Positions 59,208 to 64,000 of a DNA stretch of 64,000 bases are shown in pieces. A program made the position numbers and the translations under genes. The notes beneath the pieces were generated by a model. The model did no database searches. It was not told the origin of the DNA and saw only the letters and a program-made list of their open reading frames with translations. The DNA lies in the NCBI GenBank assembly GCA_034440575.1, contig JAOTOL010001646.1, positions 1,566,501 through 1,630,500 of the forward strand. The letters are read 5' to 3'. The DNA is from Imbricaverruca yamaguchii. Its lineage: Eukaryota > Arthropoda > Thecostraca > Neoverrucidae. Within the stretch, counting starts at the first letter, position 1; each line of letters opens with the position of its first letter.

Positions 59208-60376
59208 GTGAGTGTTGTCCAGCAGTCAGGATCCTTGAAGTCATTCCATCCTTGAAGTCATTCCAGGCATGGACGTTTTCTTTAATAATTGTTTTGAATA
59301 CACCAACATGGTAGCGAGGTTGGTGGGCATCTAGTAGAAGGCGGGGAGGAAGCGTGTTTTTCAATTGAAAGCGATATTTGCTGTGTATCCATGGTGCAAT
59401 TTTTGTGAATATCAGTGGGAATGTGACGAAGAAAACAGTGGTGTTTGTGACGTAGCCCTAGTTTGCAGTGGCACAGCAACGTTCAGGCAATTCGGAATGC
59501 CGGTCGGTTATTAATGAAGCGGGTATAGCTAATAGACGCACATCATCGTTATATTTTTATATGTTTAAGAGTTATAAGTCTCGGTTAGTTCATGGCAGGC
59601 AACATCGTTCAGCCTTTCAGCAGGAATTGGAGACAACAAATGTTCCGAGAGCGCAAACGATTGTCCAACGGAAAAGTTCCTGGTTGTCGAACCCTGGCAG
59701 CGCCTATAAATATGTCCAAGTCCTTGCGATCGCATGTGTGTCCAACCGTTAACTACAATAACACACGGTAACTTTCAAAAGAGTAGAGCTTCATGGTGCC
59801 GATGATCTCACCCCGTATGTTGCAGGTGTGTTGTTCTCGGGAGTCCGACCGGTTACTGTCTATCGCTGTTTAATCGGCTCACTTACGAGGCCACAGTCCT
59901 TATCATATCCGGCCGAGCCAAAATGCACGCTTGTTCCATATGTGTTTTGCTCGCCAATTTTCCTGCCGGTGCACTCAGACTTTGTGCGCAGTTGTGTTCG
60001 TTCCTGTGTTCGCTAATCTGAACTGACAACACGATGACAGGTGAGGGACGCTCCGAGCGATTTTCTCAGTCGAAATACTCCGGCCGCGAGGGGCGGAAGC
60101 GCCGCACCGGCCAGTCGATTGTCTCTGTGAATTCGTGGCGAGCAGTGCGCATGTGTTTGGTTTTCGTCCAGCTTCGCCTGTCCGAATACACCCTTCGCGA
60201 ACACTGCTTCGGCCAGTTATCCCCACTGCCGACAAACGCCACTCGGCGGTCACAAATAACCATGCAGAATGGTGGCCTGCGCTGGCTCGTTCGTCACACG
60301 TCTGGCAGCCGGTGACCTCAGGTGAGGTCGCGTGTCGGTGACCTCACGCGCGCCCTACCCCCGCCACTGCCCGCAG
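59208..60376 (+). other. Intron between exons 4 and 5
   Basis: A small tandem duplication (TCCTTGAAGTCATTCCA twice) lies at 59232-59266. No exon or element was recognised in the remainder. Confidence 0.5.
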
Positions 60377-60486
60377 TTCGACTACGTGAAGCGGCGGCGT
60401 AAGCGGCGCGCCAAAAAGCGGCGCAACACCATCTGCGACACGAGCGACGTGTCGCTGGCACTGCGGGGAAGACGCCGCGTCGCCAG
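60377..60486 (+). CDS. Internal exon 5 of the split gene, polybasic segment
   Basis: A 110-bp exon after the pyrimidine-rich acceptor ending CCACTGCCCGCAG and before the donor GTGGGT. It encodes 36 codons plus two bases. The translation starts FDYVKRRRKRRAKKRRNT, in which 11 of 12 consecutive residues from K5 to R16 are K or R. This could be a nuclear localisation signal, a nucleic-acid-binding patch or a membrane-proximal basic patch. It continues ICDTSDVSLALRGRRRVA. The phase-0 start matches the exon at 59070. The two leftover bases require a next exon that begins with one base, which the candidate at 61006 provides. The intron just after it is a tandem repeat whose units restate this donor sequence. 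Confidence 0.7.
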
Positions 60487-60700
60487 GTGGGTGATGGCTC
60501 CTGGCGTGGTACCCCGGGGTACAGGTGGTGGAGACCGCTCCTGTAGGTGGGTGATGACCACCTGACGTGATGTCAGTGGACGCCGTGCCGGCAGGTGGGT
60601 GGTGACTCCTCTGGCGTGATGCCTGGGGCACGGGTAGTGGAGACCGCTCCCGTAGGTGGGCTGTGGTTCCCCTTGGCGTGATGCCCTGGGGCACGGGTCA
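60485..60700. repeat. 48-61-bp repeat, four copies, splice-donor-like starts
   Basis: Units start at AGGTGGGTGATGG (60485), AGGTGGGTGATGA (60545), AGGTGGGTGGTGA (60593) and AGGTGGGCTGTGG (60654). They share GGCGTGATGCC, GGGGCACGGGT and GTGGAGACCGCTCC. The first unit begins on the exon's own splice donor, so copies of that donor are repeated downstream. Confidence 0.85.
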
Positions 60701-60710
60701 TGATTCTGCT

Positions 60711-60836
60711 CTCATCGGAGCGTGATTGTTCAGTTCGTATAGACAGGTATGACGCAGTGCATGTTCTGGCGCGGCGTCCAGCTGGCCGGCGGCACTCACA
60801 CGTTGTTCGCTTCCGCCCCACCTGGAATGTCCCCGG
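60711..60836 (+). repeat. Dispersed 120-bp repeat, copy A
   Basis: Matches 62933-63050 in the same orientation with about 80% identity by eye. Shared words include AGACAGGTATGACGCAGT, CATGTTCTGGCGC and GACCTGGA/CACCTGGA. Possibly a fragment of an uncharacterised mobile element. Confidence 0.75.
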
Positions 60837-60899
60837 CAGGAGGTGCAGCCGCGTCTGGGTTCGCCCTTGGCCCACCGCGCCTCACGTCTGGCTTTAGAG

Positions 60900-60982
60900 T
60901 TCCTTCTGTCTCCCACCGTCTCGCCCATGTCTCCCACCGTCTCGCCCCTGTCTCTCACCGTCTCGCCAATGTCTCTCACCGT
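60900..60982. repeat. About 20-bp repeat, four copies
   Basis: CTCCCACCGTCTCGCCCATG with CTCTCACC variants. It lies just upstream of the candidate last exon and provides a pyrimidine-rich stretch. Confidence 0.85.
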
Positions 60983-61005
60983 GATGATACTTGCATGCTT
61001 TTCAG

Positions 61006-61105
61006 CGTTGCTATTGCGAGTTGCGTTGACCGTGCAGTGTGGACTGAGCTCTGGGGCACAGACATTCGTCGGTTGGATGTGTGTTCGCGTTCAGTGGACG
61101 AGTAA
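61006..61105 (+). CDS. Possible terminal exon with stop codon
   Basis: The acceptor TTGCATGCTTTTCAG is strong and the first base completes the codon left by the exon at 60377. The frame then runs 32 codons (VAIASCVDRAVWTELWGTDI, then RRLDVCSRSVDE) to a TAA at 61103-61105. If real, it gives the protein a short tail with two tryptophans and two cysteines. Codon bias is weaker than in the other exons and no family match supports it, so the true next exon may lie elsewhere or beyond the window. An AATAAA at 62264-62269 could serve as a poly(A) signal about 1.2 kb downstream, a distance that makes the link uncertain. Confidence 0.3.
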
Positions 61106-61577
61106 TCAGTCAATGTCTTGCGCTAGCCGTGCGCCGTGAATTAAGTTCCGAATTGGATCGGCCGGTTCGTACAGGACAAATATTGCCAATGGTTGCTTGC
61201 CTTCGCTTCGAAATGATTCCTAGCGCTGTGATTCGGGTGCGCGCCATTTTATCATAGTTGGTTTACCTCGCTCTGGCACGTCAATAACAGTTGACTCTCA
61301 TCCACACATGTGGCCCTCACCCTCCCGTCCGGTTAACGATCTCGTGCTCCTCGTGCACTCCGCTCTAGTATCCCGCCTCATCTGGTGTAGTCCGCCTCAT
61401 CTACTGTAGCCCGCCTCATCTACCGCGCCAGCGTCTCGGAGTGCAGTTCTCTCCCGTCCGCATTCTTTTCTGTGCCACTTCCCTCCAGCCGTGCTCTCCG
61501 TGAGCAGTAGCTGGGCTACGTGTATCGTGCGATGAGCAATCCGAGTACTGCAGCTATTGTCCAGGGACAGTTCCATT
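61106..61577 (+). other. Possible 3' UTR or intron
   Basis: Contains a three-step GCCTCATCTACTGTAG-type repeat at about 61374-61425. Otherwise unremarkable. Confidence 0.4.
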
Positions 61578-61690
61578 CACGCTGGTGATAAAACGTGCTT
61601 CAGCCGGCTAAAGTTTGTGTGTTCTCGGTCATTTTCTGGTGATAAAACGTGCTTCAGCCGGCTAAAGTTTGTGTGATCTCGGTCATTTTC
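61578..61690. repeat. 55-bp tandem duplication
   Basis: CTGGTGATAAAACGTGCTTC to TCTCGGTCATTTTC occurs twice (61580 and 61635) with a single visible mismatch, so this is a recent duplication. Confidence 0.95.
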
Positions 61691-61855
61691 ATCATCTCTA
61701 TTCACAATTTCCGGAGCTAATTTGCCGTACTTCCACTGATTGCCTGCATGCATGCAAAGTGTGCACAAAATACCCATGGCACGTCGTGTAAAATATTTGT
61801 TTTGGACTAAGATGTAAAGAAGCTAATTAAATTAATCCTATCCATATCAATCTGC

Positions 61856-61925
61856 TTGGCAACTGATGTTGGAATCTGCTTGGCGACTGATGTTGGAATC
61901 TGCTTGGCAACTGCTTGGCAACTAG
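61856..61925. repeat. 24-bp repeat, about three copies
   Basis: GGCAACTGATGTTGGAATCT plus GCTT in tandem. A similar CAACTGATGCTGGAAATGC lies right after the SINE at 62097, so the SINE may have inserted within or beside this array. Confidence 0.85.
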
Positions 61926-61933
61926 ACTACTCC

Positions 61934-62093
61934 GGGGTACGAGTAGTCTAGGGGTAAGTTGCTCGTCTCAATCGAAAGGTTGTGGGTTCGAGCCTCACCT
62001 GTCACTGCTCTTTGCCCGCGATCAGTCGGCGTGAGAGATTGGCCACGCTGCATGACTTAGCGGTCGATGTATCGTAAAGCCAATATGCAACCA
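61934..62093 (+). mobile_element. tRNA-derived SINE, near full length (copy 5)
   Basis: It starts GGGGTACGAGTAGTCTAGGG with an A-box-like TAGTCTAGGGG, then ATCGAAAGGTTGTGGGTTCG with the B-box-like GGTTCGAGCCT. The body follows: TTTGCCCGCGATCAGTCGGC, GTGAGAGATTGGCCACGCTG, CATGACTTAGCGGTCGATGT and a CGTAAAGCCAATATGCAACC end. It is collinear with the copies at 38600 (minus) and 43103. A clean target-site duplication was not found because the flank is itself repetitive. Confidence 0.85.
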
Positions 62094-62931
62094 ACCAACT
62101 GATGCTGGAAATGCATTCGATAGCATTGCACTTTGTATCTAAAGTTAGTAATTTGTGAGCTATTTACCGACAAGTTTTCCGATACTTCAAGCCGGGAAGA
62201 ATTTAGCTGTGGCTTAGGCTGTATAAAACAAGGTTGTACCAGCTATGAACTTGTGCATATACCAATAAAGAATCTTATGCTTGGGGCAATGGTCCTTGTG
62301 ATGCTAGTATGCCGTAGCAAGGGATACATTGTATAATACTAGGGATTCGGTAATGGGAACCTTGGATGGTGCAGATACATGGGTTCTGCCACAGGGGGGA
62401 TGGTGAAGATGCGTCCCCATAAATCGTCAAATTTGGGGAACATACACGCAATAATTGTCTGGCGTATGATCCAATATTTATGCATGAAATGCATATGTTG
62501 TAGCTAAATGTGCGAGGAAACGTTCCTTCGTGTGCTGTCTTCCCTTCACTTTGTCGGATATGCCAGCAAAGGATGGCAATGTTGATCCTAAAAAAGTATG
62601 TAGATCGATCGTCAAGGCTGCATCGCCAGGTTCGGACCTGTTTGAAAGGATTGCCGTCAACGCAGCCTTCGGTCAATCAGAGGAGCACGTTTTAGGCGTC
62701 CGTTATGCTATCAAGCGTGACATCAAATTTCGATCTCTGATTAGCTAAAGCCCGCGTTGTCTGTGTTGACGGACACACTGCCAACTTGGCCCGAACACAG
62801 TCCATGCTTTATGTGACTTGCGTAAACAGCCGTTTGCACCATGTTAACCAGGAACATCATCCCGTTAGCCGTCATAGGTCAGTCAGTCTCCAGTGTCGTC
62901 ACAATCTACTGGTTTCCAGAGTATCATTAAT
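62094..62931 (+). other. AT-rich downstream region
   Basis: AATAAA at 62264-62269 is a candidate poly(A) signal. The 62530-62748 frame is open for 72 codons with a protein-like composition, but no splice pair or domain supports it. Confidence 0.35.
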
Positions 62932-62932
62932 C

Positions 62933-63050
62933 TGCTCTCCTCGAAGCGTGATTGGTCAGTTCTTCTAGACAGGTATGACGCAGTACATGTTCTGGCGCTG
63001 GTCTGCAGCGTCCAAAGGTTGCTTGCTTCTGCCCGACCTGGAGTGTTACC
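62933..63050 (+). repeat. Dispersed 120-bp repeat, copy B
   Basis: Same orientation as 60711-60836. It starts CTCTCCTCGAAGCGTGATTG and runs through AGACAGGTATGACGCAGT to GACCTGGAGTGTTACC. Confidence 0.75.
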
Positions 63051-63052
63051 AG

Positions 63053-63509
63053 TGAAAGATACATGAGCATGCCGATAAGTTTTTCGAAGTTCAAGGATAG
63101 GGCTACACGCTGCCGTTAACTGTAGCTCTCAATATGGCACAGAACGAATGCTAGATGAAGGGTGAACTTTTCCGATCAGTACGTTTTCCGGTGAATGCCG
63201 GTGGTGTCACAACGGAGATGTCCTAATGAACATACCCTACGTTTCACTGGTCGCCTCGGCGTATTAACGCTTTCACACGATTACCCGCAAATTGTAATTT
63301 TGCACACAGAAGCACGCGCAGTGTTGCATGAAGTCCGGAAGATCCGAAGCTTCACATACGGAGTTTCTTCCATCAGATGGTATTCGTGTTCTTGAATGCT
63401 ACCAACCAAACGCCAGAAACATGTGGCACGGAGACTCGCGAAGGCAAATCGCCGGCACTTGAGAATGCATCATGTCGAATTGAATCAGTATTTTCCTTAA
63501 CCCCTTTTC
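63053..63509 (+). other. Unique stretch, no feature recognised
   Basis: Mixed composition. No exon was supported. Confidence 0.4.
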
Positions 63510-63860
63510 TTGTTCGCTGGATAATGATTTATCTCTGTGTCCACTCAGCTTCATATGCATTGAAACATTGCCTATCACTTTGTAATGCTTTTGTGGCAGT
63601 GGCATTAAAACGTAACTGGTTGAATTGTAATCTTTTTAGCTACTTCAGTTTTTTTCCATTGGCAATGGGAGCAAATCGGTGGAAGTTGTCATTTCAGTTG
63701 CGGCCTCGTTTATCTGATGTGATTTTTCTGATGTCTACTCGGCTTTATACGCATTAAAATATTGCCCGCCACATGCTACTGGTTTTGTAGGTGTAATGTT
63801 GGTACTTAACTGACCAAATCGTGTTTTTTCATAGTTTAGCTCTATTTGATGGCAAACGCA
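63510..63860. repeat. Old tandem duplication, about 190-bp spacing
   Basis: The segment from about 63530 (TCCACTCAGCTTCATATGCA, TTGAAACATTGCC) is echoed from about 63730 (TCTACTCGGCTTTATACGCA, TTAAAATATTGCC). The similarity continues through a TTTAGCT and TTGGCAA/GATGGCAA end. Identity is roughly 70% with indels. Confidence 0.7.
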
Positions 63861-64000
63861 TCTGTTCATTAACATCTTGTATTGCAATTTAGATTCCAAT
63901 GCTTTTTTCTTTCTTTTTTGTTTGCATTGGCCTGTACAAGGATTCGAGCAAAGAGATTACCTGATATATTCAAACTTGTATTTCCTGGATTGTCTAGTGT
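63861..64000 (+). other. AT-rich end of window
   Basis: T-rich tract at 63905-63922. Nothing recognised. Confidence 0.4.

Noticed and set aside
62530..62748. 72-codon + frame (contains PGSDLFERIAVNAAFGQ)
   Set aside because: Looks protein-like but has no compatible phase with the gene exons and no recognisable family. It would need transcript evidence.

Overview
The window looks like animal nuclear DNA, most likely from an invertebrate. The evidence is a split gene with GT-AG introns, tRNA-derived SINEs with target-site duplications, a LINE 3' end, a DNA-transposon-like element with terminal inverted repeats, and very many minisatellites. I cannot name the species. A crustacean or other arthropod with a GC-rich, repeat-laden genome is only a guess. 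I see no bacterial operons, CRISPR arrays or rRNA.

The only gene I can support is on the + strand. Five short exons (18987-19155, 30742-30838, 57067-57174, 59070-59207, 60377-60486) have good acceptors and donors, open frames, GC-ending codons and matching junction phases. Together they encode about 187 residues, ending in a strongly basic segment. I do not recognise the family. Two further exons are possible: a 246-bp in-frame cassette (28991-29236) and a terminal exon with a stop codon (61006-61105). The 5' end of the gene lies left of 18987 and was not found. Introns are about 11.6, 26.2, 1.9, 1.2 and (if the last exon is real) 0.5 kb.

Layout: 1-18.9 kb is flank or upstream intron dominated by arrays (26, 36, 23, 35, 53, 33, 43 and 82 bp units, CA and ATCC tracts). 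19-30.7 kb is the first visible intron, with 28-40 bp arrays, a SINE and an AT-rich 3.2-kb TA-flanked inverted-repeat element that splits a GC-rich block. 30.8-57 kb is a giant intron packed with arrays (7, 26, 20, 32, 21, 22, 42, 19 and 38 bp units), a LINE tail and two SINEs with clear target-site duplications. 57-61 kb holds the clustered 3' exons. 61-64 kb is AT-richer, with another SINE and short duplications.

Roughly a third of the window is tandem repeat by my estimate. Most long open frames are artefacts of array units that lack stop codons. I found no convincing undescribed molecular system. The most interesting items are the new-looking SINE family, the inverted-repeat element, the possible cassette exon, splice-donor-like minisatellites next to exons, and a short CCGGTCA core shared by otherwise unrelated arrays.
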